From positions 268,046-332,045 of the forward strand of contig KB311801.1 of assembly GCA_000328365.1 (NCBI GenBank): a DNA stretch of 64,000 nt, written 5' to 3'. The notes beneath the pieces are model-generated. The model was not told where the DNA came from. It worked only from the letters and a program-made list of their open reading frames with translations, and did no database searches. Source of the stretch: Capitella teleta (taxonomy: Eukaryota; Annelida; Polychaeta; Capitellidae). The first letter of the stretch is position 1. Every line of letters starts with the position of its first letter. Positions 1 to 12,040 of the stretch are shown here, piece after piece. The translations under genes and the position numbers were made by a program.

Positions 1-1724
1 ATTTTTATTCTTTTCACGGAATGCGTGGCTATATATCAGAGCAGAAGTGGGCATGGCAGAGTGGCTTTGATCTCATCATTGGCTTGGGCGCAGGTCAGTT
101 GCACTATTGACTCTGACTTAATCATCGTAATATTCCTTCAGGAGCGCTGGCTGTTCTTGTATCAAATCCCTTGTGGGTAGTCAACACTCGATTAAAATTA
201 CAAGGAGCTAAAGTTCATACAACGCACAATGATATGAGTAGGAAAGCCAAGTACACTGGAATAATAGGTCTGTATATCAGTGGATCAATTGTGCATCTAA
301 TTATCCTCTGCTCAGATTGCCTGTGTCAGGTGAGCAAGCAGGAGGGCTGGCGGTCGCTGTGGAGCGCCCTGCTTCCCTCCCTCATTCTGGTCTGCAATCC
401 TGCCATTCAGTTCATGGCATACGAAGCTCTCAAGTCCACATCTGTCCTGCATGTAAGTGCATCTGCACTAAGTGTTTTGGTTTGACGCATTCACCGCCAA
501 GGATGAGAATTCTTCATAGCGCATTCTCGTCCTTGGCGGTGAATGTGCTGATTACAGTCAGACCCCGTTAATCCGCCCTCCTCCGTTCCCAAGGAAACAG
601 ACGGAATCTATTTGCGCTTAGAATAATCTCTATATTTGCGCAATATAAATGAATAAATTATTGTTATTATTATTATTACCCAGAAAGGTGGATTGCATTT
701 CAGACGACAAATGAATTACCATAGTGGCATGTACCATATATAGGAATGAAGCAGAACGTAAGAATGAATCCACAAACCATCAAATGAGTATAAGTACCAG
801 TAGTATTTCATTGGGCAATGTAGTGACAATTTGTAAGTGATGGTCTTTGAGGGCATTATTTTATGCATGGTTACATGGATCAGCTATGAGTCTTGGAGTT
901 TCAATTCCACTTGCTTCATCATTCGATAGATCTCCAATCACAACTCCTGTCATTTGTTCCGCTCCTGAACATTGCCTAACCGAGTGACCCATTAAATAGA
1001 AAACAAGCCAGCCATGCAGACGTAAAGGAATCGATAAGGTGACGATACCCCCATATGATTCTTGAGTTTAATTAACTTCTTAATCGTCCAATAAGAGGAG
1101 AGACGCCATTTGTTTATTTTGACATAAAAAAATTCACCAACACTTGATGTGTCATGTCTTATGTTTGTTTAAACTGCAATATTTTGAAGCGCTGATTAAA
1201 TATTTAATTTTCAATGGTACAGTGAAGATTTTTTCCTGAGAATTGTGGTCTGAGGTGGATTAACGAAAAGGGTGGATAACATGATGGTGGATTAACTGGG
1301 TCTGTTTATATTAGCTAAACCTGCTTTCAGCAGCTGCTGCATGACTCCCAGCGCTACTTCATCCTTGGTGCCATTGCTAAAATCATAGCCACGATTTTTA
1401 CTTATCCGCTGCAAGTTCACCAAACGTGCATTCGAGTAAGTGCATTTTCAGTGCGGAATGGATATATTCACGTGAGGTTTGTTTCTTTTCAAGGCCGGCG
1501 TTAGTCTGTTCGGCACCAATCAACACGTTCAGTTATTCACGTAAGTTCAATCCTTTTGATCCTCAGATGAATTAAGTGTATTGTTTTCCAGAATGCAGTG
1601 GCTGAAGGCTCAATATCGTGGCTTGGAAGCAAAACTGACGCAAACAGTGCTAACTTCCGCCATGATGTTCATGTCATATGAGAAAATCAACCTCTGGATA
1701 CTTACAAAACTGCAGAATATTTGA
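1..1724 (+). CDS. SLC25A17: Peroxisomal membrane carrier PMP34 (SLC25A17-like), 5' end outside the window
   Basis: Member of the mitochondrial-carrier (SLC25) family. The animal orthologue sits in the peroxisome membrane and exchanges CoA, FAD, NAD and related nucleotides. Visible exons: 1-93, 142-267, 316-452, 1331-1435, about 1493-1544 and about 1591-1724 (TGA at 1722-1724). The second exon encodes NPLWVVNTRLKLQGAK, the PMP34 form of the carrier signature. Later exons give NPAIQFMAYEALK, GAIAKIIATIFTYPLQ (third carrier repeat) and GLEAKLTQTVLTSAMMFMSY, all matching known PMP34 in order. Exon joins keep frame and have GT-AG ends. The first repeat and start codon lie upstream of base 1. The loop before the last helix looks about 12 residues shorter than in human PMP34, so the small exon near 1493 is the least certain part. 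The 878-bp intron 453-1330 carries two small transposons. Confidence 0.85.
488..545. repeat. Short palindromic repeat (hairpin MITE-like), copy 1
   Basis: The two arms, beginning CATTCACCGCC and ending GGCGGTGAATG, are inverted copies of each other around a short centre and form a near-perfect 58-bp hairpin. It lies in a PMP34 intron. A second copy with the same arms lies at 20523-20581 in a TUBE1 intron, which marks it as a dispersed repeat and not a local terminator. Confidence 0.7.
555..1304. mobile_element. Tigger/pogo-like non-autonomous DNA transposon in a PMP34 intron
   Basis: The left end reads CAGTCAGACCCCGTTAATCC after a TA dinucleotide. The right end reads GGATTAACTGGGTCTG, an inverted match over about 15 bp. 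The same type of end (CAG..GACCCTCATTAATCCG) occurs at 56268-57061. TA target and CAG ends fit the Tc1/mariner superfamily, pogo/Tigger branch. No transposase is visible inside. The exact right boundary is uncertain by a few bases. Confidence 0.5.
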
Positions 1725-2205
1725 AATTATTCTGTTTTGTTTTTATTGACCTAATTATTTCAGTGCTATATTCAAATTCATACGATACCAGTTCGATTAT
1801 ATCTGGATTAAATGTATGTATTCATCAATCATTTCAGCTCGGACAACTGATGAAGTAATTATTATTTATAAAATTATATGAAAATTTGCCTTTTTATTTT
1901 CTCACAGGATTCAATTAATTTCTCCATCCTGTAATTAGAATACCGAGTATTTATAATATCATGCAGCTTCATACCCATGAAACATATTGCATGATTCGTT
2001 GTTGGTAATGGTGTCCACAAAATGTTGAACGTTTGGAATGACTTTTAGAAATTTGAAATGATTCAACAAACAACCAAGAATATCAGCATGATTTAAGTGT
2101 ATTGTTTCTAAAGAGGTCTTTGGTGACTGCTCCATTTAGTGTTGTGTATATTACGGTGATGCTTTAAAGAATTTATAAACTAATTTTAAAGGAGTTGATA
2201 TCCAG
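1725..2205. other. Intergenic, AT-rich
   Basis: Downstream flank of the carrier gene up to the tRNA. I see no coding exon or repeat that I recognise here. Confidence 0.6.
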
Positions 2206-2276
2206 GCATCGGTGGTTCAGTGGTAGAATGCTCGCCTGCCACGCGGGCGGCCCGGGTTCGATTCCCGGCCGATGCA
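2206..2276 (+). tRNA. tRNA-Gly(GCC)
   Basis: A 71-nt sequence folds as a standard cloverleaf. The acceptor stem GCATCGG pairs with CCGATGC. The A box contains GGTTCAGTGGTAGAATG. The anticodon stem and loop hold CTGCCAC, with anticodon GCC. The T arm is CCGGGTTCGATTCCCGG, containing a canonical B box (GGTTCGATTCC), and A is the discriminator base. There is no intron and no encoded CCA, as expected for a eukaryotic nuclear gene. A run of four T right after the gene (2279-2282) fits RNA polymerase III termination. Confidence 0.97.
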
Positions 2277-2940
2277 ACTTTTATTGTTTTAGGGGGGCAA
2301 TGGTTATACGAATTAATAGTACTTATATATATACATATATTTTTTTTAATCAACGAAGTTAATAATTATTGTGTAGTAAAAAGGTAACAGTAAATACAAA
2401 AGAGGCAATATTGTTTCCTCTTAAACGTTCCCAGGCTTGTATATGCTTCACAAGTTATCCCACAATCATGACCTCAAATTAATGCATCCCTTAGTTGTTT
2501 GCCCAACAGTCAAAGTTTTTTCTATCTGAGTCGAAGCATTTGAACACTTGTCCAGTGAATCATGACCCGTTTTCGTTACTTACATTGTGAAACAATAGGA
2601 CATACTTCAGATCTAATCAAGCGGCAGTCTTCATCTTTATAGCTACATTTGATGATTTGGGGTTCAATAATGAATACATGCAACTCCCGAACATGTACAC
2701 CAAAATAATTATGTTATGAATTATGTTATGTACTGGCATGAAATCAATAAGACAAAAGCATAATGCTAGACATCAATTTATCTCAATCATTCAATGAAGG
2801 AAAGAACAACAGAAAACAAATATATTAAACAGACACATGAATAACGACAAAACAATCTAATTAAATTCCATAATTAGTTATTTAATTAAAATCCGATTAC
2901 AGTGAACTAGGTCAGACAAATGACCCCCATTGCGCACGCT
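2277..2940. other. Intergenic between tRNA and VPS11 3' end
   Basis: AT-rich sequence that must hold the VPS11 3' untranslated region (transcribed leftward). No other gene or repeat is apparent. Confidence 0.5.
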
Positions 2941-5900
2941 TCATTCTCCGAAAGGATTGGCCTCCACCGGATAATCGTCGTGTTCATCAAAAGGATTTTT
3001 GGAAGTTTCCCCAAACGGGTTGTTTGGGCCAAGATCTTCTTCAAATGGATTTCCAGCTGCTTCAGTTTTCTTCTCGGGGATTTGGGGTTTCTGGGGGGCT
3101 GGTTTCATTTCGACCTTTTTTCTGGGAGCGGAAGGGGAAGGTTGGTGGCGAGGTAAAGGAGACGCTCTGATGGGCTTCACTTCAGAGGGAAGCGGGGTGG
3201 GGGAGGGCTCAGTAGTGGAAGGGGGTCTCTTGGCCCTCACGGGGGCAGGGGCGGGGTTGGGACGTTGAGGGGAGTCTGTGATTAAGGTCAACTGAAATAA
3301 TATTAAGATTCATTAATTAGGATCAAGATGCATCAGAGATACCCTAATGTAGGTTCACATACACTATGCTTTCATGAGTTATGCAATCAGTGCATAATAT
3401 ATTATTAATATCACAGGATTTTTCTACTGATTAATTGCCAAATCCAATACATGGATACCTTTAGTCTTCAAATATCCTATAGAATAACTAGAGAAGTGAA
3501 TTTTTATAATTTCTTCAAAGGGTAATAAAAAGCTAGCTAAAATTACGCCAGAAAATTTTAAACTTGGACCTCACCTTATTGAACAAGTTTCTCCCGAAAT
3601 AATCAGCGATAACAGAGAAGCCATCCTGAGAGCGATCCAACTGAGTCTGAAATTGATCGTGCAGATCTCTGCTCTGCTCCTGAGCCCTCAGGATATCAAA
3701 AACTTTCCTAGAAGAAAACAAAATCAAATAAAGGAAAAACCTCCGAGGAATTTTACCTATTTTCCGAGAGACACACTGGGCATTCAGCATCACTCTCACT
3801 GTAACTCTCGAAGCAGCTATGAGGAATCGCAAATTTAATTATTAAATAAGAGAAGGATGTAAAGAACTGAACTGTTGATGGAAAGAGTGTTGGCAGAGGA
3901 AGTGCACAGAAGGTAGTTCCAGCGGATGACTACAGACGGAGCACTTGCTAACTTGGAATATCGTGGCACTGAAAAACGAGAGGTCTCAAATACGATCAAA
4001 CCGATCGGTGATTGCCCCAATCACCTCGTTTGTAGGTTTTTAATGTGCGACTTCATCTTTTGCGTGTCTTCTTCGTACTGCTGAATCAACCGTTCATCTT
4101 CAGATATCTGGTCTGTTTCCTGCTGCAATCGACGAATGATGTACTCCTGAGGAAAGATCACATGACCTTCTTGCACTTGTCAGTGAGGCATGGACTCACG
4201 CGAATGATTCCCAGGGTGGCCGTGGAGTTGTGAGCCAGCGTCTGGACGACCAGCAGAGGAGGCAGCAAGTTTTGCTTCTCAATGTGGCTTAGAACCTCTG
4301 TTATGTAATGCTTGCTGTTCTGCTCTTTGCCAGCAAAGTAGGACAACGCCTGCACCCATAACTGAGGGTCCACTGTCCTGCATGACAGGTCAAAGGTCAA
4401 TTTTAAAGTTCAAGTGAGTTGAATACAGAATCTAATCCTGAAATATCTCTTACCAGACGCCAACTGCAATTATGATAGTGCTAGTAAAACAACATGTATC
4501 TTTCTATTTTTCCCAACTGTTTTCTACACGTATGTAGTGTTTTTTTTGTTTTGTTTTTTTCTTCTTTACTGTATTCTGTTTATGTTTAGCCTATAGATAT
4601 TGTCATTATGGTGGATGGGGCACCTCACTTGTACAGGCTTTGGCCTTTGGGGGTGTGCCCAGCCTTGTACCTAATTATCATTCTGTATTTTCTTGTTTTC
4701 CAAATAAAAAAATCAATCGAACAAACCCAAATTTCTTGCACGTCTCAATGATGTGCTGGTGGTCGTCATGCTCAATGTGGTAATTCAGGATTTGTTGATA
4801 TCTAAATGAACGCCATGATGAGGAGGGAGAACGATTGTTGCTCACTTACAGTTTTGCTCGTTCGTAAAGGAAGAGAACGCCCGCTTTGAAGCTGTGCATT
4901 TGGCACATGACCAGGGCTTGGTCAAGGTCATAGCCATTAGGAGAGCCTTGCAGGAACTCCAAGCAACGTCTCTCTTCATCGGTCTTGCTCTGTTAATATG
5001 CGGCGTTAATATATGCGCATATCATTTGCATATCAATGACTCACAGCTCCATCAGTTTGGTGTGAATATCGCTGTAGATAGAGCTCCAGCAGTGTGTTGT
5101 ACATGATTTGAGAGGAGCCAGGTTGAACCTAAGTCAAACGGGTGCGTGAGCGAATTGAGACTTCCAATTACGCTCACCTTGATCATATGTTCAAGGAAAT
5201 CGATTAGCATCTCGGAATTGTCAACAAAAATGTGAATGAATTCACTGGCATTGGCACGCTGTATTTTGTTTGTTTTCCCGGCTAATGAATTCGGGTTAAA
5301 AAAATCAGTGAAAAAATTGAATGAAAATTGAATAATTAATTACCTGATTGGTAATCAGTACAGAGACGTTTCAGGAGTTTGGTCGATTGCTCGGGAGCGT
5401 TTGTGATGAGAATTTTTCCATATTTCTTAACAACAACCTCAGCCTTTGATAAAATGACATAAAAAAATATAATTTAAAACAAAGAAAAAAAAAACCTCTT
5501 TGAAGTCCAGCTGCCCAATATAGACAAGCGCTCCGACGTAATCTTTGATGTTTTCTAGTTGGACTTTGAGATAGGAGTCATGTTGTTGGTGTTTCTCTGC
5601 GAGTCGTAACGCATGACTGAAGTATCCGGCAGAACGGCAAACACGAATGGCGGTCTCAACATCAAAATCAACTTCTTGATCCTGCAATGCAATTAATAAA
5701 ATAATAACAAAATGATAATAATCAGCGAGTATTCTTCTCACCATGATGAACTCATCCAACATGGAAACATCTTTGAGTTTCGTATAGCAGTTGAGCAAGA
5801 GGGTCGTGTGGTCCTCTGTTGCTAAACCCGCTTTGTGTAGGGCTTGCAAATATTTAGTCAAATTGTGGATTCGCTGAGCATCCAAAAACTTAAAGCAAAA

Positions 5901-7557
5901 ATATATATTTTCAGGTAAACAGCCGGATATATTCATACCTTTCGGATGACATAAGAAGCTTCTAGTTTGCCGATTGTTTTGATGTACTGTTCAATGGCTC
6001 GGTCGTGGTCTCCCTTGCTGTAGAGATGGTCTCCATACTGACGAAAGATCTCAATGATTCCATCCTGATCGTACTGCTGGCTCTGAGCCAATCTAAAATC
6101 ATTATGCAAATTATATGCAAATGACATTTAAATTAGGTTAACTTCTTACTTGATGGCCAAGTCATACAAGTTCTTCTTGAAAAGAATCTCTAATTTGGTC
6201 TGCGTGTCTTTTTCTTGCAAATGATAGAGCTACACAAAAGCAACCATACATTAATCAAATATCAACCAAAAGGACCAAAGAACTGACTTTTCCATCAGCC
6301 GAGAGCACGTAAAGCGATCCCCATTCGCAGAATACATTGATCACTTCTGGGATAGGTGCGGAGTAAGCCACAAACTTATTCTGAATATTGTAAACAGTGA
6401 TCATATTCATTTCAAGAGAAGGACTCGACCCTGTCCTGAAAAACCATTGTAGAATGATCAAACGCACTTGACTCATTATATATTATGACTCACCCAGCAG
6501 CCACACGTGGCAAAGATTGAGTATCCTTTCCCACAATTACCAAATAACCACGGAACCAATGCAGTTGCAGTTTGGTGCCATCAAAAGCCAAGCAAGGACC
6601 CCGGCCATCTTGTTGGTAGAAGTAAACAGCCTGTTGATAAAATAACAAAATTACATATGACATGATGGAAATTGTGCTGCTTGTACTTCTTCTGAGCCAA
6701 TCACAAATTGATTGTCTTGGGTGATGTCAGTCAGAACGGAGCAGTGGGCAGGACACCCGTGCTGATCAAGAGCAGTCTTCCTACTCTTCTCCTTCGCTAG
6801 GATACTGAATGACATCACCTCTGCTTTGGTCGTGGCAAACAGAACCGTGTTCTTGCTGCTCATCTTAAAAGCGAGGCCCGTGATTGGCTGTCGGCCTTCA
6901 TATATAACCTTCTGTTTACTGTGTCTGAGAGCCAAGCATTATGTCTGGCTTGAAAATTCTTCTTTGATCTCACCTCTCGCGAGTGACGTCACCTTTGAAA
7001 AGGACTATTGAACCAGAGGCGAAACCAATGGCCATCAGGTTCAGGTTCTCGTGCACAGAGAGGGCAGTGACCGGAGACGGCTGCTGACCTCCGCACTGGG
7101 CCCGCACAATGCGAGAGCAAGTAGGATTGCCATCACGATCACATTTGTCCAGATTCCAGACCTTGATCAGGGGATTCACCCCAGTCTCATCTTCCTGTGC
7201 ACAGAGGAATGAATGAATGACATAATTCAGATGAAGAGCATACGCCAATGGAGACGAGGATGCCATGCTGCCTCGCTTGGTGCAGATGAGTCACACGGAT
7301 GCCATATGCTTTGAAACTGCTCAATTCAAAGTGTCTGCTGAGGAAGTAGAGCGATCCCGAGTGGTCGCCAAAGACCAGTTGTCCTCTGCCAAATGCTGAG
7401 CAGCTGATGTCCAGATTCTGTGAAGCATGAAGGAGGATATCATCAGATGAAAGAGTCCTAGATCTGCTGATGACAACATTACCTTAAGGGTCTGCAGAGC
7501 TGTTCCTTCGTCAGGTTCAACAACCGCTTCACGGTCAAAGAAATTAAACCTACGCCA
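2941..7557 (-). CDS. VPS11: VPS11, core subunit of the CORVET/HOPS tethering complexes, with an NPF-rich tail
   Basis: Scaffold subunit of endosome and lysosome tethering complexes, acting on the cytosolic membrane face. Coding exons in transcript order: 7557-7483, 7417-7244, 7194-6974, 6924-6687, 6630-6494, 6435-6288, 6229-6150, 6092-5939, 5888-5742, 5681-5496, 5443-5344, 5281-5178, 5128-5045, 4989-4850, 4801-4727, 4377-4200, 4146-4025, 3968-3873, 3816-3757, 3707-3575 and 3291-2941. All phases agree, giving 1000 residues plus a short first exon that I could not find (the first visible codon follows an acceptor and matches the W of LQWRRF in human VPS11). Order: N-terminal beta-propeller (HENLNLMAIGF), alpha-solenoid (LRLAEKHQQHDSYLKVQLE, LLVVQTLAHNSTATLG), coiled coil, then a RING-H2 finger (KCSVC, LCQHSFHQHC, CPVC) and a conserved FSVIADYFGR block. 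The last exon adds a proline-rich stretch and four NPF motifs. Confidence 0.95.
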
Positions 7558-9444
7558 CTGCAAAGGAATTTATGATCTGAATCAATGCCATAGGGCTAGG
7601 AACATAAATCAGGAGCCATTGGCCTGGTCATTGATTGGAGAACTGAATTTGTTATGGCAATGTTTTAAAAACAGCTTTTGCTGATTGTATTTGCCTTAAA
7701 AAACTTCATAAAACTTCAAAACTTTGTTTCAGACAAAAACAAAAGAATGTCAGTTAAACTATTGAAGGGCAAGGCATGCAGTCATCATCATGAAATGTTG
7801 ATTTTCCCCATTTTCAGTAGGCATCAACACTCGATCAGACTGGTTTCTAGGCTTTCGTTGTGCTATTTTATAGTTCATGATATTTACTAGCAGCTCAAAC
7901 TACTCCATTACAGTTATAACACTGTAACATAACTTTATCAGCAAACAGCTTACAAGTGACAAGTCATAAGACATAATAATTGCACTCAAATCACTGTGAT
8001 GCACTCTATGCCTTTGTCTACTTAGACCATGGTAGAGTGGGTAGAACATAATTGGAATCTCGACCCACGACCATAAAGTTCGGTGACCAGGTCGGCGGAT
8101 TGAATCTCAGGTCGGGCTTCTGGCCGGAAATTAGTATGGTGAGTTTTTCATCTGGAGCAGTGACCCTGCCATGATTTCATCATCCGAGAATTACATACAT
8201 TGATTTCCGATCATCCAATGAATTCACCAAATTCAAAATTTGGTATGCGTGGGGAAGCTTAACGTTGGGTTACGTCCATCTGACGTCCGACCTAATTCGG
8301 ACGTCCAGCCGACGTTGGGCTTACGTCGGGTGTTTGCTGGGTTAGTCCTCAGGGTCACCGAGGGTGCCAGCCATGTTAAACAACTGCCATTTCGGACACA
8401 TATAATTATATCATATGACTTCAACTTCAGTCACAGTTAAAGTCATTGAGTTTTAAAGTGCAACTTTAAAATGCCAACAATAATACAATTTTAAACAAAT
8501 ATCACACTAACCACAAATATGAATTGACAATTCTTGATTGAATATTCATATTATAAATATAATTGAAATTGAATATTATTGAATATTCATATTATTAATT
8601 ATATTAAATATTAATATTCATATTATTAAATTATTGTCAATCACTTAATCATCAATGGAAGAAAACTGAAAAAGGCAAATAATATTACATTTTATGATTA
8701 ACATGAATCATGTAAATGTACTAGTACTCAATACGACAATAGTCTACTCTATGGGGTGGACTATAACCAGATAACGGTTTACTAAAGCAAGCATACGGAC
8801 AATTTATTATATTCATTCACCTGTAGAAAAGCCATTATGAGTGTTGAAAATCATTTACTCAGATATCACACAGCCAAAATCGCCATTGATGACTTGAGCA
8901 GTAAATTGTAAGCTTTGGAACTATATTTGCTTGTTTATGCGAATGTACAACGCGTTCAGAGATTGCATATACTACAAAAATGTTTGCGATAAATAAATAT
9001 TAGAATTGTCAACATGACGGGAAATACAATCCCGTTCAACACTTTTAGAAAATCAGAATAGGAAAGCAACTAATAATATATCACAGTTACATCATATTAT
9101 TATGCTGCTAATTATGTGTGACAATCGTGAATCCCTTCCGAACTCGAACCGAACTCCTTACCCTGTAAACGTTAGGTGTGAAATGTTATGGTATTTCCCT
9201 ATAAGAGCTGTATAACCACAGGCTCAGCTCTGATAGTTACACTAAAAGTGGGCGTCAAATGATTTACTCACACACCATCACAAACAATATAATAATTATT
9301 ACCAGTATGACAATAGATGGTTTCCCACCCTACGTCACTAGGTGCCGTCTGCTCGCACATTAAAAAACCTGCGTGCGCATCGAAAAAAACGAGCACGTGC
9401 ACACGGACATTTATTTTGAGTGGACCAAAAGTAACTATAATTGT
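7558..9444. other. Intergenic, upstream of VPS11
   Basis: Should contain the VPS11 promoter and its short first coding exon, but no start codon plus donor could be chosen with confidence. Apart from the ACGT repeat at 8261-8341 it is AT-rich with nothing recognised. Confidence 0.5.
8261..8341 (+). repeat. Solo right end of the ACGT-array element
   Basis: This 81-bp stretch is nearly identical to 16008-16086, the right end of the large element at 11505-16088. It has the same ACGT motifs at the same spacing and ends in TGTTTGCTGGG. The left part of the element is missing here, so this is a truncated copy. Confidence 0.65.
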
Positions 9445-9840
9445 ACAGAGTAGGCCAAAAGTAGTATGTATATGCTCCATGTTAACAATTTCATTGCTTT
9501 CTAATTTCATCGAAGTTGATGCCAATTTATCTCAATTAACAGAGTGCACCCAACATTCGGGTGACATTTTCACTTTTGGTGGCAAACAGGGCCCCGGACC
9601 ATGGATATACTTCATTAACGCACAAATATTCCAGCAAACATTTGAATGGGGGCTCCACAAAAAAATCATTAGGACAGAAGCTTCAATAGGGCATGCAAAT
9701 AAAGCTGAACGCAACGGAGTGTGACACTCAGCAATCGCCATCATGGAATAAACAATGCATAGCGAGAGCCTAGGCTTGCCGGCTTGAGTGGCTTGGGCAC
9801 TGTTACGCATTGGCAATTAATTCTCCATGTAGTAGCTACA
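9445..9840 (-). mobile_element. Fragment of the TA-flanked GGGCCAAAAG MITE family
   Basis: Starts with TA then CAGAGTAGGCCAAAAGTAG, the terminal repeat of the element at 37247-37911, and contains the same internal block (GGTGGCAAACAGGGCCCCGG) in reverse orientation relative to that copy. It is shortened, and the far end near 9840 is degraded. No transposase is encoded. Confidence 0.5.
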
Positions 9841-9915
9841 AAGTATTTGGTAGCTATGGCTCAGTGTACGGGCGCATTGGTACATTCATGCAGCTTCAGA
9901 TTAAAATTAATATTA

Positions 9916-11121
9916 CAGTGGAACCTTGATATACAGTCAATTGCTATAACATAGGCCACGCTTAACAGCAGCATTTAGCCTGTGACGAATCTATATCCAT
10001 ATTAAGCACCTCGTTATATCAGAACCCTTGGTTTCCGACACCAACAGGGCCTCCCCTGTGACAAAACTTTGTTTTATGCCTAAAATTGCCTTTTTATACC
10101 GACACCGACACAGACTTATTCTTCAGTTTGATTGACTTAACCGTTAACTGACGCGTTAATCGACGCGTTAACCCTGACGGCTTGAATGATTTCACTTAAA
10201 GCTCTTTGGTCCGAGCGCGGAGCAGTTCTTTCAGCCAATCGTGGTGAGTGCTGCATGACACGGGTGTGTTAAATCATTAAAAGCGTGATCTCTAATTAGC
10301 ATCGAGTCAATTGAAAACTCGCACGATTGAAGATTTAATGGGCCTTACATGTTAGACAATCATTAAAAAAGGCAATGCTTTGAAAACAGGCGGGCGCTTG
10401 TTGCAAGGTTAAGATGAGGAGAATATCAACTTCGTGACTGAATCGCCAAAGGAAACAGCCAGTGACGACGAAGACGATGTGTTGCCACCCACTTCTCCTT
10501 GCGACAGTGCTGCAAATTTTATCTAGATACTGTGAGAGCACAACATTTGGAGTCAAGTATTATGACACTCTTATGCCTCCTGTACGTGATTTGATAAGAG
10601 AAATTGATCATAGGAAAAGACAAATGAAGAAGCAATCAACCCTTTCAGACTCATTCTATGCTCTTCTCCATGAATAGCTCACTGCACGACACAATCCTCT
10701 CTCTTTCAATTGATGGTACCCTCATTGACACTGTCAAAACTACTAATTTCCTTGGCGTCAAAATAGACAATAGATTAACCTTTGCAGAACACCTGACTCA
10801 TACATGCAATAAAGTTTCAAAATCAATAAGCATCATATATAAGGCTTCTAAAATATTCAATCCACAAACACTACGCATGTTATATAATAGCCTCGTTCTT
10901 CCGTACCTTACGTACTGCATCATTATTTGGGGAAAGACTGCCAACCGACATTTGGACCGACTCTTGCGCATTAATAACGTCCTGCGACCATAACGCATTC
11001 ATAACGTTCACATGAGTAATTTTGTTGACTCCCGAGAGACCTGTTTTGGAGAACCGACGGCCGCGCATAACGACATAAAATTGGCTGTGACGAATGTTGT
11101 CATTATATCGTGGTTTCACTG
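9916..11121. mobile_element. Pogo/Tigger DNA transposon remnant with a nested LINE piece
   Basis: Ends are CAGTGGAACCTTGATATA on the left and the inverted CAGTGAAACCACGATATAAT on the right. Each is flanked by TA (9914-9915 and 11122-11123), the target duplication of Tc1/mariner elements. Inside, 10430-10650 encodes the acidic C-terminal tail typical of Tigger transposases (ESPKETASDDEDD, then KKQSTLSDSF in another frame). The catalytic DDE core is gone. At about 10655 the sequence switches to a LINE fragment, and resumes as transposon near 11000. The element is dead. Confidence 0.7.
10655..10993 (+). mobile_element. LINE reverse-transcriptase C-terminal fragment
   Basis: An open stretch encodes TTNFLGVKIDNRLTFAEH, then a helix-rich stretch and LYNSLVLPYLTYCIIIWGK. 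This is the conserved block just after the catalytic palm of non-LTR reverse transcriptases (CR1/jockey-like). Only about 110 residues are present. The YADD-containing palm and the endonuclease are missing. It sits inside the Tigger-like element. Confidence 0.75.
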
Positions 11122-11189
11122 TAATACACTATCTTAACACATTCACGGCCAAACACGGAGATCTCCCTGTTTTGCACTTTAGGATATAC

Positions 11190-11360
11190 AGTCAAAGCTC
11201 GTTATTACAAACTCTGATATATGGAACTTCCAGTAATATAGAACTAATTTTGGGGTCCCAGCCAGATATCTATTATTTAACATTTCAGGTTCAACGGATA
11301 ATTCGAACTGCGTATTGTTCGAACTTCCGGTTAATACAAACAAAATATCCAGTCCCATGA
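11190..11360. mobile_element. Second Tigger/pogo-like end fragment
   Basis: After TA comes CAGTCAAAGCTCGTTATTAC, with repeated AACTTCC and TATAGAAC-type half-sites typical of Tigger ends. I could not find a clear partner end, so only a terminal fragment is claimed. Confidence 0.35.
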
Positions 11361-11601
11361 GCAGAGATGACTCCTGCTATTACAAACCCACAATGTGAAG
11401 AGTAAATCAAAATTAAGCCGTGTTTCATAGTGACCTATTTTTACCCAACCATGATTAACAAACCCCAAACTACCAACACTTTTTTGGGATCCAGCACTGT
11501 TCGCTACCCAGCAAACATGGGTTAGTCCTCTGGACGTCCAATAGACGTCAAAAGCGGACGTCGGTATTTGGTAGATATTTGGTCAAAATGTTGATCGAGG
11601 A

Positions 11602-11810
11602 GACGTCAAAATCCGACGTCCATGCGACGTCAAAACCCAACGTCCATGCGACGTCAAAACCCAACGTCCATGCGACGTCAAAACCCAACGTCCATGCCAC
11701 GTCAAAACCCAACGTCCATGCCACGTCAAAACCCAACATCCATGCCACGTCAAAACCCAACGTCCATGCCACGTCAAAACCCAACGTCCATGCGACGTCG
11801 GAATCTATTG
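11602..11810. repeat. 24-bp minisatellite, about eight units
   Basis: Units begin GACGTCAAAACCCAACGTCC and repeat every 24 bp with few changes. Each unit carries two ACGT cores, 13 and 11 bp apart. Because 24 is a multiple of three, all frames show repetitive pseudo-peptides (for example FDVAWTLG repeated), which I do not consider genes. Confidence 0.9.
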
Positions 11811-12040
11811 GAGTTTGACGTCGCATGGACGTTGCGTTTTGACGTCAGAATAACGTCGGATCATGACGTCCTATGGACGAATGGTTTAACGTCGGATTAA
11901 CGTTGGATTTTGACGTCTGATCGACGTATGATTTGGACATCAAATGGACGATAATAAAATAATGAAATCACGAAAAAGTCAGTTTTAATGCAAACATTTT
12001 ATTTCCATACTTTTTGGATCGTGCATGTTTCAGCACATGC

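Noticed and set aside
488-545. Hairpin as a transcription terminator
   Set aside because: It lies inside an intron, lacks a T run, and recurs in another gene, so a dispersed palindromic repeat fits better.
11548-11900. Repetitive open frames on both strands (FDVAWTLG-type repeats) as a repeat-protein gene
   Set aside because: They come from the 24-bp minisatellite, whose length is a multiple of three, so all frames stay open. No flanking exon or non-repeat domain supports them.
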